64,000 nt of DNA from a virus (IMGVR_UViG_3300047552_000255:1-64000); one strand, 5' to 3'. Shown: positions 31,193 through 39,947, counted from the stretch's first letter. Numbers and translations: made by a program. The notes: generated by a model from the sequence alone, not told the origin.

Positions 31193-33378
31193 AGCGAGAG
31201 GGCGTCCTCTGTCGCGTTTGGCAGGCGCGTGTTGTAGTACGTCAGCCTGCGCAGCGGCCCATTCAACTGAAGAAGGCCGGACTCCGAGCAACCAAGGTAG
31301 ATGCTTGTCGGTGCAGCAGCCGTGTATCCAGTAGCCGCAACGCTTGCCTGCGCCCCTGCGTAAGAAGACCGAGCCTCAGTCGTGGAATACGCCAACACAG
31401 CTTTCTTCACGACACCAGCGGTAATCGCGCCTGTTGTTAGGTTGGCGTTCACGGTGCCATTGCCGACAACAAAGTTGCCGGGGAGTGAACTCTCTGTCGC
31501 CCGCATTGCCAGTCGATTGAGCCCAGTGTCGCTCACGGAGAAGGCGAGGTTCCTGTTCGAGTTGAAGTAGCTCACCGCGTACTCGACAACAAAAGTACCT
31601 GCCGTCCCGTTGAACCAACTGGAGAAGTTGGTGCCGTTCATCAGCGGAACATCCGCCGCCCGTGTCGCACTTGCAGCGCCAGTCACGATGATCGTGGACG
31701 CCGTGGATGCGGCTTCGAGTTGGGCGCAGTCTACGATGTAGGTGGCACCGGATACGCGCGTTCCAGAAAGGTTCGCAGATGCACTGCACAGTGCCATCCG
31801 ACCCAGCGTGAATCCACCGTTTAGCGTCACCGTCAAAGTGCAGCGATACCATCCGCCGCCCAGCGGTGTCATCGTGTTTGACGCAGCAGTGGCGACACCA
31901 AAAACAGTTGCCCCGCCTATCGCGCCTGTTTGGAGATTGAACCAGCTATAACCGCCAGCCGCTGCGGTAGAGTCAGCAGCATCCAACCGAACCCACGGGC
32001 AGTTGCCGTACTTCAAAACCTGCGACACCGTTATTGTTCCGCCTGCTGTAAAAGCTGTGGCAGGATTTTGGAAGGTGTACGCCGTGAGAGCAGTCCCCTC
32101 AGTCATCAAACACGCCGTATTAGCCACCCCATCCAAGCCTACTTGCGTTCTCGCAGGGGTAACGTCAGTCTTCGTCCACGCCGCCTGCGTCATGTCACGG
32201 CTATGCAGCAGCAGGTTGGTTCTTTGTTCTTCGATCCACAGGCCGCTGGGGGTGAAGGTGACTTCTTTGATCGACGCAGCGGCGACGGACTGAGTTGAAG
32301 CTACAGCAGCAGCAGCAAACAGGATATTCGACGCGGTTGTTACCGCAACGAAATACAGCGAACCATTGCCGTTCTGGGCGTTGGATACGGTGGTTAGGAT
32401 TGTTCCGCCTCCGCCTCCGCCATCCCTTGCGTAAATTGCCGCAGTGCCAGTTGATAGGCTATACCCCGTCCAATCAACGCGGTACGTCTTACCGGGAACA
32501 GTGGCAAGATTCAGGTATACGCGGTTAGAGCTAGCAACACCTGTTGATACGAACCCAGAGCCTGAGTTTACTGTTACGTTGTCGTACCCAGCGGGGGTAG
32601 TCCATCCGCCATTCGTCACCAACTCCCCACCCGTCACACCCGCTGGCGTTGCAGGGTCGTACATGAACCTCGGGCCGCTGGTGGACGTGCCTTGCGTGGG
32701 GCTGTAGGCGTTTGGAGAAGCACTCAACTCAAACTGCGGTGCAGACACATACAACCCGCTCACACCATCACCAGTGTAGGAAGGCGAAGGAATGCCGGTT
32801 GTGTTCGTGTCCGACACTCCAAATGTCGCGCCAAACGCAGCCCCTGCCTCAGTCAGAGTGATTGAGCAGCGATACCAACCACTGCCAATGCTTGTCATCA
32901 CCGCACTTGGGGAACCTGCTGTTGCCCCAATAGTCCCGCCCACCAAGTCGAAGATTGCGCGTCCCGCAAGCGTTGCAGACTCACACAGGTGCAGGTAGCG
33001 GCGCTCACCAGCCTTGGCGTAAATGGAAAATGTGTAGGTTCCGGTCAGTGCAGTGAACGCTCTTCCGGCATTGTGTGCGCCGGTTGTCGCGGATTCAGTC
33101 AGCTTGAACGCAGTTCCGATAGGCGAGGCAGAAGCGGCTGTGACTGTGCAGTTTGTCTTCGCCCAGTATGCGTTTGTCAGGTCATCGCTATTGAGGGCCA
33201 AATTCACCCCCATCACCTCCATCAACCCAGACGAGTTGAACCGCGTTGCCGCAGGCGCTGCGTCTGCTCGTGTGAATGTGATGCGGGGGTCGAGGGTGCC
33301 TGTGAGGAAGTCGAGATTAAGCGCGGCATACAGCGCCTGCGCCACTCCAGTGAGGGGGAAGCCGATGCCGACGTGCAT
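31189..33378 (-). CDS. Head spike/tail fibre with lectin-like domains
   Basis: 729 residues. The sequence LDPRITFTRADAAPAATRFN followed by SSGLMEV is the signature opening of phage head-spike/fibre proteins; two similar beta-sandwich-like halves with GSGWYRCSITLT and GGGWYRCTLTVT repeat this pattern; the C-terminal 170 residues resemble a laminin-G/concanavalin fold. Likely a virion surface fibre that binds glycans. Located between portal and head genes. Confidence 0.7.
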   Translation of the reverse strand: MHVGIGFPLTGVAQALYAALNLDFLTGTLDPRITFTRADAAPAATRFNSSGLMEVMGVNLALNSDDLTNAYWAKTNCTVTAASASPIGTAFKLTESATTGAHNAGRAFTALTGTYTFSIYAKAGERRYLHLCESATLAGRAIFDLVGGTIGATAGSPSAVMTSIGSGWYRCSITLTEAGAAFGATFGVSDTNTTGIPSPSYTGDGVSGLYVSAPQFELSASPNAYSPTQGTSTSGPRFMYDPATPAGVTGGELVTNGGWTTPAGYDNVTVNSGSGFVSTGVASSNRVYLNLATVPGKTYRVDWTGYSLSTGTAAIYARDGGGGGGTILTTVSNAQNGNGSLYFVAVTTASNILFAAAAVASTQSVAAASIKEVTFTPSGLWIEEQRTNLLLHSRDMTQAAWTKTDVTPARTQVGLDGVANTACLMTEGTALTAYTFQNPATAFTAGGTITVSQVLKYGNCPWVRLDAADSTAAAGGYSWFNLQTGAIGGATVFGVATAASNTMTPLGGGWYRCTLTVTLNGGFTLGRMALCSASANLSGTRVSGATYIVDCAQLEAASTASTIIVTGAASATRAADVPLMNGTNFSSWFNGTAGTFVVEYAVSYFNSNRNLAFSVSDTGLNRLAMRATESSLPGNFVVGNGTVNANLTTGAITAGVVKKAVLAYSTTEARSSYAGAQASVAATGYTAAAPTSIYLGCSESGLLQLNGPLRRLTYYNTRLPNATEDALSL

Positions 33379-33380
33379 GA

Positions 33381-33620
33381 TCAGAACAGTGCGATGATGT
33401 TGGACGCTGTGGTGCCGGTCGCCAGCACCCGACGCGAACTCACCGGGAGGATGGAGCCCCCGTTGACCGAGGGGAACGATACAGTGACGCCTGCGTTGTT
33501 CTGGAGCGCCAGAGTGCCGCCAGTGCCGACGTAGAACGCACGGGCCTGTCCGCCGGGCAGGTCAGTGGAGTCGTTGGGGGCGACGGTTGCGAAGTTATAC
33601 GCGGGATGGGTCATGGGCAT
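33381..33620 (-). CDS. Spike base protein (Rcc01079-like)
   Basis: 79 residues: ARAFYVGTGGTLALQNNAGV followed by VSFPSVNGGSILPVSSRRVLA and TGTTASNIIALF match the small spike-base family first noted in gene-transfer agents (head spike base). It sits between the portal and the head-spike fibre gene, so the two probably form one head spike. AAGGAG precedes the ATG. Confidence 0.75.
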   Translation of the reverse strand: MPMTHPAYNFATVAPNDSTDLPGGQARAFYVGTGGTLALQNNAGVTVSFPSVNGGSILPVSSRRVLATGTTASNIIALF

Positions 33621-33630
33621 GGTGTGCTCC

Positions 33631-35775
33631 TTATGCCGGTTGAGGGCTGAAGTTGTCTGTGATGGGCTGGCCGTCAGCCAGTGTCTGTCCGCTCTGTGGC
33701 CCGGCGCTCGCTTGCTGTGCGGGCTGTCCCTCGGGCTGCTGCATCTGGGAGGCAGCGAGCTGCTTCAAGCGAAGCGCCGAGAGCGAGGGGATCACGTCGT
33801 CGGGGTTCATGTTGAGGTTCTTGGCCGACTCGCGCAGTAGCGCCGCCCGGCCTTCCGGTCCCATGATCTGCATGTCGATGGGGTTGGACGTCATCTGGAG
33901 GAACTGCATGCGAGCTTGGTTAGCCGCGTCCTTGACTTGCAGCGAGAGCGCCCCGCGCGGCACGATGTTGAGGTCGCCCCGGAAGTTGAACTTGGTGTCG
34001 TACTGCATCTTCCAGTCGAAGAGGCGCTTCAGGACTGGCGACGTCACATGGATGTCCAAGCTGGAGACGAGCGACTTGATGACCTTGCTCGCGTTGCCAA
34101 CCATCATGGACAGGCCTGACGCTGTGCGCCCGGCCCCCGGCGTGCCCTCGGTGCCCGTCATGTAGCGCGGGATGCCCGAATACTCGTCGGCCATCAGGCT
34201 GAACTTGTCGTACACGCCCATCAGCTCGGAGGCGTTGGAGCCCGGCTGGAAGAACGATATGGGGCTGGCGCTCGAACCCATCGGGTCGTTGTTGAACTGC
34301 CAGATTTTCCACGGGTATAGCTCGGTCACGTCCTCGCCCGGCGCGATGCGGTCCACGTTGACACCCACCTGCGGCCCCGAGCTGATGCCCATGTTGTTAG
34401 CCAGCGCCCGCGCGGCACTGTTGCACATGCTCTGGCAGTCCTCGATGAGGTCGTACAGGCTGTTATGCCAAAACGCTCCGGGGATGCGGCTGTAGCCGTC
34501 GGCGTAGTACGGACGACGCGCCAGCGGGTCAGGGTTGATCACGGCCTTGATGGCGTACTCGCCAATCTGCCAGACCTCCACCGGGTACTCCTTGGCATCG
34601 TCCTTGATGTCCTTCATACCCCACTCGCGCAGCATCTTGCCCGAGACGTTGCCCCAATACTGGAGCGCGTCGATGAGGTCGTCGCCGCCCATCGCCATGA
34701 CGCTTGAGCGCCCCTCGGCGTGGTGTTTCTGGATGTCGATGGCAAGCCACTCGCGCAAGCCCCCTTGGCCGTGGGTGTCGAGCACCGCACGGATGGCATC
34801 CTCTGAGTAGCCGTCAACACCGATCAGGGCAGACAGCTCGCCACGGCTTAGCCGGTGACGCTGGAACAGGAACGCATCCTGCACGTTCTTCGCCCACGGG
34901 GCGGGATAAATCATGAACGGATCAACCCGCTCCCACTTGAGGGTCTTGACCTCCTGCACGTCGGCCTTGCTGGAGCCGTCGGGCTGCTGCACCCACTGCA
35001 AGCGAGACTCGATGTTGACCACCGGCCCCTTCATGAACGCAGTCTTGAATACCGTGAGGTCGTCCAGAAACTCGCTCAGCGCTTCGAGGTAGTTACCCTC
35101 CACCAGCGCGTCTTCGAGCGCGTCCTCGGCCTTGCTGGACTCGAACCGTGCGGTCTGCATGATCTGGTCTTCGGCCCGGTCGCGTGCGTCGCGCAACAAC
35201 TGGCGGATGATGGGAACTTCCATCGGCATGCCGCTCATCTCGGCTTGCATGACCGTCTGCTGCACCGCCTGCATGATCTGCGTGACGTCTTCTTGCGGCA
35301 GGTCTGGCTTGGGTGAGGGAGAGATGGTCCAAGGTTTCTCAGCGCCCGAGCCGATCATGACGTCGGCCAAGAGCGCCTTGGCCTGCCGCGCCTTGGTAGC
35401 GAAGAGCATCATGTAGATGGTGGAGCCGCCGTTGGCGTTGAGCTTGGCTTCCATCTCGGCGGAGTAGCGCCCGGCCTTGGCGCGGACTGCTTCGAGCATC
35501 TTGCGCTCGGGTTCGAGCTTGGCGATCTTGGCAATGCTCCAGTGCTTCTGCAACTGAGCGACGAGTCCTTGCACCAGCGGCTGGCTGGATTCCTGCATGG
35601 CACGCTGCGTCGCAGCGGCTGTGGCGTCCTCGGCCTGCATAGCGGCCAGAGACTTGACGGGCATGAGCCCACCCAGATTGTTGGGTGTGGGAGCTGCCGG
35701 GGCAGCGACGGTTGGACTTTCCTCGGGTTGAGGTGCCCACGAGAACGATGTCGGAGGGGTCAGACCAAGCGCCAT
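33631..35775 (-). CDS. Portal protein
   Basis: 714 residues from the ATG at 35775; a longer frame exists only as a shadow inside the terminase gene. The central region from SIAKIAKLEPERKMLEAVRA through YSRIPGAFWHNSLYDLIED and GIPRYMTGTEGTPGAGRTAS is typical of large podovirus portals; the C-terminus is Gln/Pro-rich. It forms the dodecameric channel for DNA packaging. It has its own promoter with a special palindrome (35798-35826). Confidence 0.85.
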   Translation of the reverse strand: MALGLTPPTSFSWAPQPEESPTVAAPAAPTPNNLGGLMPVKSLAAMQAEDATAAATQRAMQESSQPLVQGLVAQLQKHWSIAKIAKLEPERKMLEAVRAKAGRYSAEMEAKLNANGGSTIYMMLFATKARQAKALLADVMIGSGAEKPWTISPSPKPDLPQEDVTQIMQAVQQTVMQAEMSGMPMEVPIIRQLLRDARDRAEDQIMQTARFESSKAEDALEDALVEGNYLEALSEFLDDLTVFKTAFMKGPVVNIESRLQWVQQPDGSSKADVQEVKTLKWERVDPFMIYPAPWAKNVQDAFLFQRHRLSRGELSALIGVDGYSEDAIRAVLDTHGQGGLREWLAIDIQKHHAEGRSSVMAMGGDDLIDALQYWGNVSGKMLREWGMKDIKDDAKEYPVEVWQIGEYAIKAVINPDPLARRPYYADGYSRIPGAFWHNSLYDLIEDCQSMCNSAARALANNMGISSGPQVGVNVDRIAPGEDVTELYPWKIWQFNNDPMGSSASPISFFQPGSNASELMGVYDKFSLMADEYSGIPRYMTGTEGTPGAGRTASGLSMMVGNASKVIKSLVSSLDIHVTSPVLKRLFDWKMQYDTKFNFRGDLNIVPRGALSLQVKDAANQARMQFLQMTSNPIDMQIMGPEGRAALLRESAKNLNMNPDDVIPSLSALRLKQLAASQMQQPEGQPAQQASAGPQSGQTLADGQPITDNFSPQPA

Positions 35776-35797
35776 AGTTAGTCCATGAAGTTGGCCG

Positions 35798-35826
35798 AGT
35801 ATATAACAGGCTAACCTGTTTGCAAA
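35798..35826 (-). promoter_or_regulatory. Portal promoter with AACAGG-TTAG-CCTGTT palindrome
   Basis: -10 TATACT (35798-35803), 17 bp, -35 TTTGCA (35821-35826). The spacer is filled by a perfect inverted repeat, AACAGG and CCTGTT around TTAG (35805-35820), a variant of the common element. It would drive portal and all downstream late genes. Confidence 0.55.
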
Positions 35827-35827
35827 C

Positions 35828-37261
35828 CTAGCTGTAAACGTACGAGCTGCGCTTGGGTGTCTGAGCCGCCCTTCGTCCCATGTTGGGGCCGCCGTGGTGG
35901 ATGATGTTGTAGTGCAGCGCCAGATACTGCGCCGCGTCCGAAATGTGGCTGTGGTGGCTCTTGTCGGGGGTGAGCGTCGTCTGACCGCTGGCTGACTTCT
36001 TGTACCGGTAGCCCCACTCACAGGCCTCGATGAAGTACGGGCACTCGGGGTCGATCAAAAAGGCAGGTCCACCGTCGATTTGGCGTGAAAACAGGCCCTC
36101 AACAGCGTCAATTCGCCTCTCCGGGTCGTTTGTGGAGGCCTTTACGACCCTGAAACCCCGGTTCTGGATGGCCTGCGCGATGGTCATTTCGTTGACCTGA
36201 GAGCGCTGAAAACAGGCCGGATCGACCACAAAAACGATACTTTCGGGCCGAATTTGGGGAAATTTGCTCCGCAGCAGGGGTATTAGGAGCCTGTCGAGGT
36301 AGCTCTCCACCCCCATCGTCTGCTCCTCTGGCACGTAGCACTCGGCCAGCACGTTGACCCGCCCGCGCATATCGAGCTGCCCCACCACAGCCGCAGCTTG
36401 CAGCCCGTTGTCCATGCCCACAATCAGCGGATTCACGCTTGCCGAGACGGCCTTGAGCGGGTCTTTTGCTACGTGGAAGTCGCGCCTGAAGCTCGCTTTG
36501 TACACCGGCTGGCCCATGTTGCCCGGCCCGAAGTTGTTCTTGAGGTAGACGTCGATCCACCCCTCGGTGTTCGCAGCCAGTAGGTTGTCGTAGTAGTCGG
36601 CAGCGAGGTTGGACAGGTTTTCCGCGTCGGGGTTGATGGAGCCGTCTGCGAGGATGGCGCTTGGCTGGATAAACACCTCGGTGTTCGTGGGCGGCTTGGT
36701 GATCAACTCGTGCCAGAAGCCCCCAAGAGGCGGCGGGTTGGTCGAGCAGATGACTCCGGGGTAGGTAACCCCGCCGGACGCCATATTAGGGAAGCGGGCT
36801 GTACGGCCTTGGAGACCAGCGAACACCTCGGGGTCCACCTCACGGGACTCCTCCACCCAAGCGGCTGAGCACTCCACAGAGAGCAGGCGTCGCACGTCAT
36901 CTGGCGTGTCTGCGGCCATCAGGACGAACTCAGTGTGCACGACGGTCCCATCAGGAATGCGCACCTTGATCTCAAACGTGTTGTCGGTCAGCCTCCACTG
37001 CCCCATCGGGTGGGGCGGCATCGTAACCATCCACTGGTCAATGAGGGGCTTGACGGTTGCCTTCAACTGAGCGGCAGTGTTGCGCAGCACGATGAACTTG
37101 GTGCGCCGGATGTTGTTGTGCGGCACCTGATTGAATGCGCGGTCGAGCAGGTCAAAGAACGCCACCGTGGACTTGCCCCCACCCACCGGGCCCATGATGA
37201 TCTTGATGAACTTGCGGCTGGCAAGGAACAGGTTGCCCGTGGGGCTTGCGTTGTAGTTCAT
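35828..37261 (-). CDS. terL: Terminase large subunit
   Basis: 477 residues. ATPase domain with Walker A GPVGGGKST (about residues 24-32) and a Walker B-like stretch around CSAAWVEESREVDPE. RNase H-like nuclease domain with GMDNGL, a following acidic strand FVVDPACF and the late HSHISDAAQYLA. It packages DNA into proheads through the portal. Coupled to the upstream small gene by a four-base overlap. Confidence 0.9.
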   Translation of the reverse strand: MNYNASPTGNLFLASRKFIKIIMGPVGGGKSTVAFFDLLDRAFNQVPHNNIRRTKFIVLRNTAAQLKATVKPLIDQWMVTMPPHPMGQWRLTDNTFEIKVRIPDGTVVHTEFVLMAADTPDDVRRLLSVECSAAWVEESREVDPEVFAGLQGRTARFPNMASGGVTYPGVICSTNPPPLGGFWHELITKPPTNTEVFIQPSAILADGSINPDAENLSNLAADYYDNLLAANTEGWIDVYLKNNFGPGNMGQPVYKASFRRDFHVAKDPLKAVSASVNPLIVGMDNGLQAAAVVGQLDMRGRVNVLAECYVPEEQTMGVESYLDRLLIPLLRSKFPQIRPESIVFVVDPACFQRSQVNEMTIAQAIQNRGFRVVKASTNDPERRIDAVEGLFSRQIDGGPAFLIDPECPYFIEACEWGYRYKKSASGQTTLTPDKSHHSHISDAAQYLALHYNIIHHGGPNMGRRAAQTPKRSSYVYS

Positions 37262-37638
37262 GCTTGGTCCAGCAGGTTCTCGAGTGGCGGAATGACCAGA
37301 GCGGGGGTGGTGGGAGCAGGTGGCTCATCTGGTGAGCCAGTGACCTCTTTGATGGTCGCATCTTCGATAACTTCGGTCGCTTCTGGCGCAGCGCTGGGGT
37401 TGGTCACGCCGATGGTGACGTTGCCTCCGTTGATGGTCCAGCTCACCTGCATCATGGAGTCCACCTTGTCGGACTGATTGAGACCGTGCGCCTTGGCAAC
37501 CAGCTCGACCGCTTTGCGCAGGTCGTCGATGCTGGCTTCGGCTTCGTTGCCCAGCCGCTTGAAATACTCGACGATGACCTGATCGCCACCGTCCTCCAAG
37601 TTCTTTTTGAACCGGTCTCGTGCTGTTTGAGTGCTCAT
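37258..37638 (-). CDS. Candidate small terminase subunit
   Basis: 126 residues from the ATG at 37638. It has a helical, charged N-terminal part (TARDRFKKNLEDGGDQVIVE and onward), a short beta segment and a Pro-rich tail. Position just before terL is the usual place for the DNA-recognising subunit. No clear HTH signature, so assignment rests on context. Confidence 0.5.
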   Translation of the reverse strand: MSTQTARDRFKKNLEDGGDQVIVEYFKRLGNEAEASIDDLRKAVELVAKAHGLNQSDKVDSMMQVSWTINGGNVTIGVTNPSAAPEATEVIEDATIKEVTGSPDEPPAPTTPALVIPPLENLLDQA

Positions 37639-37645
37639 GCCCCAT

Positions 37646-37674
37646 AGGATAACGCAACTAACACCTCCGGGCAA
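37646..37674 (-). promoter_or_regulatory. First late promoter (terminase)
   Basis: -35 TTGCCC (37669-37674), 17 bp, -10 TATCCT (37646-37651). The spacer contains GTGTTAGTTGCGTTAT on the transcribed side, half-sites of the operator family. It starts the leftward virion arm at the divide. Confidence 0.45.
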
Positions 37675-38439
37675 CGCACTCCTTGCTAACCAGATGCCGC
37701 CTCGTGGGGTTAGCTAGCTAGGTGTCATTTACTTAACAGGGGCTCAAAAACTGATTTCCACTGAGAGCCAGAGATAAGGCTCGGGGGCGGGGCCAGCCGC
37801 CCTTGTCCCACCCCCCGGCAGGCCGGATTTTCAACAAAAAGCGAGTGGTGTAGCGAGGCTGAAAGATAGCACTGCCAGACCTACCGAACGTTGCAACGCA
37901 AGCCGAAAGGTGGCGATACGGAAGATGTGCAACGTGGGCCGATTGATTAGTCGCGGGCTGGAGGAGCCGGGCGGTCATAGGGCACCCGCCCTTCAGTGTG
38001 GCGGGTAGGGGCTTGACGCTGGTGGCAGTGCGGGCTCGCAGGGCGCGGAGTGAATCGGTGGAACGGCTGGCAACAGCAAGTGTACTGAATGCACGAAACG
38101 AACCGATGGTCGCAAGGCTTGAATCGGGGAGGGTTAGCGTCTGGCGGGCAACATACGCGGGTTCATCAGTGAAAAGCGGTCGATAGCGCATCAAGCCCCC
38201 GAACCAAAAGCATATAGCGGCGCATGGCGCTGCAAGGGTCTATCGAACGGCATAGCGTGAACTATGCAGGCGCCGCAGGGGGCGCCAGTAATACCCTGAT
38301 TGAAGCACGGCAAAGCCCGCGACGCTGGCGCGGTAATACCAGCACTTACACAAATCTGACTACGTCAGTTCCTGTTCACTCTACGCGGTGGGCAGTGGCG
38401 GACGGTGTCCGGCAACCCTCAACAACCAAGGAGAATCGT
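37675..38439. other. Non-coding divide between virion and early arms, with tandem hairpins
   Basis: 765 bases without a convincing gene. At 38217-38286 three stems follow each other: GCGGCGC/GCGCTGC, GCATAG/CTATGC and GGCGCC/GGCGCC. A 13-bp inverted repeat CTGAC-TAC-GTCAG lies at 38356-38368. This suggests a structured leader RNA for the first early gene or replication/packaging control. The opposite-strand frame 37733-38191 lacks a good ribosome site and has unusual codons, and I do not call it. No clear rightward promoter was found. Confidence 0.5.
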
Positions 38440-38916
38440 ATGTTTACATTGGAACAATTCAACACCATCATCGCTAACATTGCCCGCGCTCAAGCCCGCG
38501 CCACGACCGAAATCGGCAAGGCTCTGCTGGCCGCGCTGTACTTCGCTAACGTGAACAAGGATGCTGGCGCAGCTAACGCACTGGTGAAGTGCCTGCGCAA
38601 GTCCACCAAGCAGCAGGCAATCCTCGACCTGCTGGAAAAGCACGGCAAGCTGGCTTGGATCAAGGCTGACAAGAAGTTCGAGTTCTTCGATGCCAAGACC
38701 CCGGACTGGAACGCTGAGACCGTGAAGACCCTGCGCGAGGTGTGCAACAACTGGGAATCCTTCAAGCTGGAAAAGGCTGCGGTCGAAGAGTTCGACCTGA
38801 TGGAAGCAATCCGCAAGCAGCTCGACCGCGCCGAGTCTTACAGCAAGAAGGGCGTGAAGGTCAGCCACGCTGAGCTGGCCGAGAAGATCGCAGCTCTGCT
38901 GGGTGCAACTGCCTGA
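38440..38916 (+). CDS. First early-arm protein (158 aa)
   Basis: From the ATG at 38440, after AAGGAG seven bases upstream; the frame is open further upstream but without a site. The protein is a helical, charged soluble protein (FTLEQFNTIIANIARAQARA; later SYSKKGVKVSHAELAEKIAA). As the first gene of the early arm it may be an early host take-over factor. After it come two hairpins (GGGGGC-GCAA-GCCCCC at 38931-38946 and GGTATG/CATACC at 38953-38975) without U-tracts. Confidence 0.75.
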   Translation: MFTLEQFNTIIANIARAQARATTEIGKALLAALYFANVNKDAGAANALVKCLRKSTKQQAILDLLEKHGKLAWIKADKKFEFFDAKTPDWNAETVKTLREVCNNWESFKLEKAAVEEFDLMEAIRKQLDRAESYSKKGVKVSHAELAEKIAALLGATA

Positions 38917-39086
38917 ACGGGCGGGGTGCAGGGGGCGCAAGCCCCCCTCATCGGTATGTGGGTTCACTGCATACCAATGGGTGAAGTGATAAATGTGCAA
39001 GTGTCAAGAGTATGGGGCAGTCAACTGTCAAGAGAAGAAAACCTGACTCCCTTCTACTCTTGATTGTTTTGATTCTCCAGATTCAT

Positions 39087-39133
39087 ATAACACCCTCCGG
39101 CGATGAGATACACGAGCCGAGTGTTATTTTCTG
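39087..39133 (+). terminator. Long hairpin with T-rich tail, possible terminator
   Basis: Arms ATAACAC (39087-39093) and GTGTTAT (39121-39127) pair perfectly, with inner CCGGC/GCCG pairing, followed by TTATTTTC. It lies after the first early gene and inside the repeat region. It could end that transcript. Confidence 0.35.
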
Positions 39134-39298
39134 GTGGACTGCACCCCGCTGCACTTTTCTACTCTTGATAGTTCCTCTCTCCCAAAAGGGGTGTAATAAG
39201 AATCAAGAGAATCAGAGAAGAACCCCAACTGTCAATGTAAGGAATCAAGAGAACAACTGTCAAGGGTAGGAATTTTATACCCCTGATTACATTGACTG

Positions 39299-39318
39299 TT
39301 GACGTGTTAGTCTGTTAG
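39299..39318 (+). promoter_or_regulatory. Operator-like site with -35 upstream of small early genes
   Basis: TTGACG (39299-39304) is followed after one base by GTTAGTCTGTTAG (39306-39318), the same 13-mer as at 57861. This matches the -35 plus operator geometry of the minus-strand promoters. The -10 at the right distance is poor. Confidence 0.4.
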
Positions 39319-39359
39319 CCTAAGCCCCCTTTCCAACTGTCAATCTAAGGAACCCCATC

Positions 39360-39548
39360 ATGATGCAGTTTTCCCTGTACCTAGCCGCACTCGGTTACCA
39401 GTTCGCCGCAGCCACTCTGATAAAAATGGCAATCGACTACGTCGAGGTTGGCTATGGTCTCAACCCGTGGATTGCCCTGCCCTTGGCAGTAGTTGCGGGT
39501 GCCGCATCCCTGTTCACCGTGTACCACTCAACCCAACTGGAGGACTGA
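39360..39548 (+). CDS. Small membrane protein (62 aa)
   Basis: Two membrane segments (about residues 5-25 and 35-52) in MMQFSLYLAALGYQFAAATL and following. TAAGGA precedes the ATG. It opens a run of four small early genes. Possibly a superinfection-exclusion factor, unproven. Confidence 0.6.
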   Translation: MMQFSLYLAALGYQFAAATLIKMAIDYVEVGYGLNPWIALPLAVVAGAASLFTVYHSTQLED

Positions 39549-39549
39549 C

Positions 39550-39681
39550 ATGCCCGGAATCCAACTGCCCCTGCCCCTTGTGTACAACCTGCCCTACGTG
39601 GGCGACGACACCGGGTGCCACATCTGGGACTTCGATGCTGCCGAGCCCGATGACTTCGCCGACTTCGTGGAGGTAGTGTGA
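39550..39681 (+). CDS. Small acidic protein (43 aa)
   Basis: ATG one base after the previous stop; starts MPGIQLPLPLVYNLPYVGDD and ends in an Asp/Glu/Val-rich tail. Overlaps the next gene by four bases. Codon use is typical of the phage. No known function. Confidence 0.6.
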   Translation: MPGIQLPLPLVYNLPYVGDDTGCHIWDFDAAEPDDFADFVEVV

Positions 39682-39947
39682 CCACGACTACTAGGAGGCC
39701 ACTACTAGGCGAACGTGCGGCCCACGAGTTGCAAGACGCAACCGATGTGGCCTACCACAACCACGTCAAGACGTGCGCACTGCAACTGCGCTGCATGCCA
39801 CTGGGCAAGCAAGTGTTTGCCAGACTGCGCGATGCAGTCTACGGCCCAAGGCAGCACAGCCACCACACCACGATAGTGGTGCGCACAGAACCCGACCAAC
39901 GAATGCGTGTCAACCTGTTAACAGGTGAGACAATGCGCGCCCACTAA
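39678..39947 (+). CDS. Small early protein (89 aa)
   Basis: GTG start overlapping the upstream stop (GTGTGA). MTTTTRRPLLGERAAHELQD then His/Arg-rich sequence. Its early codons contain two copies of ACTACTAGG (39687 and 39701). A CCTGTTAACAGG palindrome, related to the portal operator, lies near 39915 within the gene. Function unknown. Confidence 0.6.
   Translation: MTTTTRRPLLGERAAHELQDATDVAYHNHVKTCALQLRCMPLGKQVFARLRDAVYGPRQHSHHTTIVVRTEPDQRMRVNLLTGETMRAH

Larger units (their letters stand above)
39002..39343. repeat. A/T-richer repeat region, candidate origin or control region
   Basis: Short repeats crowd here: AACTGTCAA four times (39023, 39227, 39255, 39335), AATCAAGAGAA twice (39201, 39243), TGTCAAGAG twice (39002, 39026), and TCAAGAGTA once direct (39004) and twice inverted (39055, 39160). 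The last two AACTGTCAAT copies share the longer context ...TAAGGAA. The region is non-coding and less GC-rich than the rest. Iteron-like clusters are a hallmark of replication origins, but a regulatory array is also possible. Confidence 0.45.

Noticed and set aside
20394-33378. Diversity-generating retroelement near the fibre genes
   Set aside because: No reverse transcriptase gene or template/variable repeat pair was seen anywhere in the window.
35776-36021. Longer portal start upstream of 35775
   Set aside because: The extension lies wholly in the terminase gene in another frame, is Arg/Thr/Ala shadow-like and would bypass the promoter.
38150-38190. Hammerhead ribozyme on the minus strand (CTGATGA box)
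   Set aside because: The second conserved GAAA box with flanking helices is absent nearby.
37733-38191. 153-codon minus-strand frame in the divide
   Set aside because: No adequate ribosome-binding site, Arg/Ser/Thr/Leu-rich composition and unusual codons; overlaps hairpin-rich DNA. It may reflect a structured RNA instead.
38224-38439. 72-residue N-terminal extension of the first early protein
   Set aside because: The frame is open but passes through the hairpins and lacks a ribosome site; AAGGAG and ATG at 38440 define the start.
39012-39269. 85-codon plus-strand frame in the repeat region
   Set aside because: It runs through the short repeats, has no ribosome site and reads like translated repeats.
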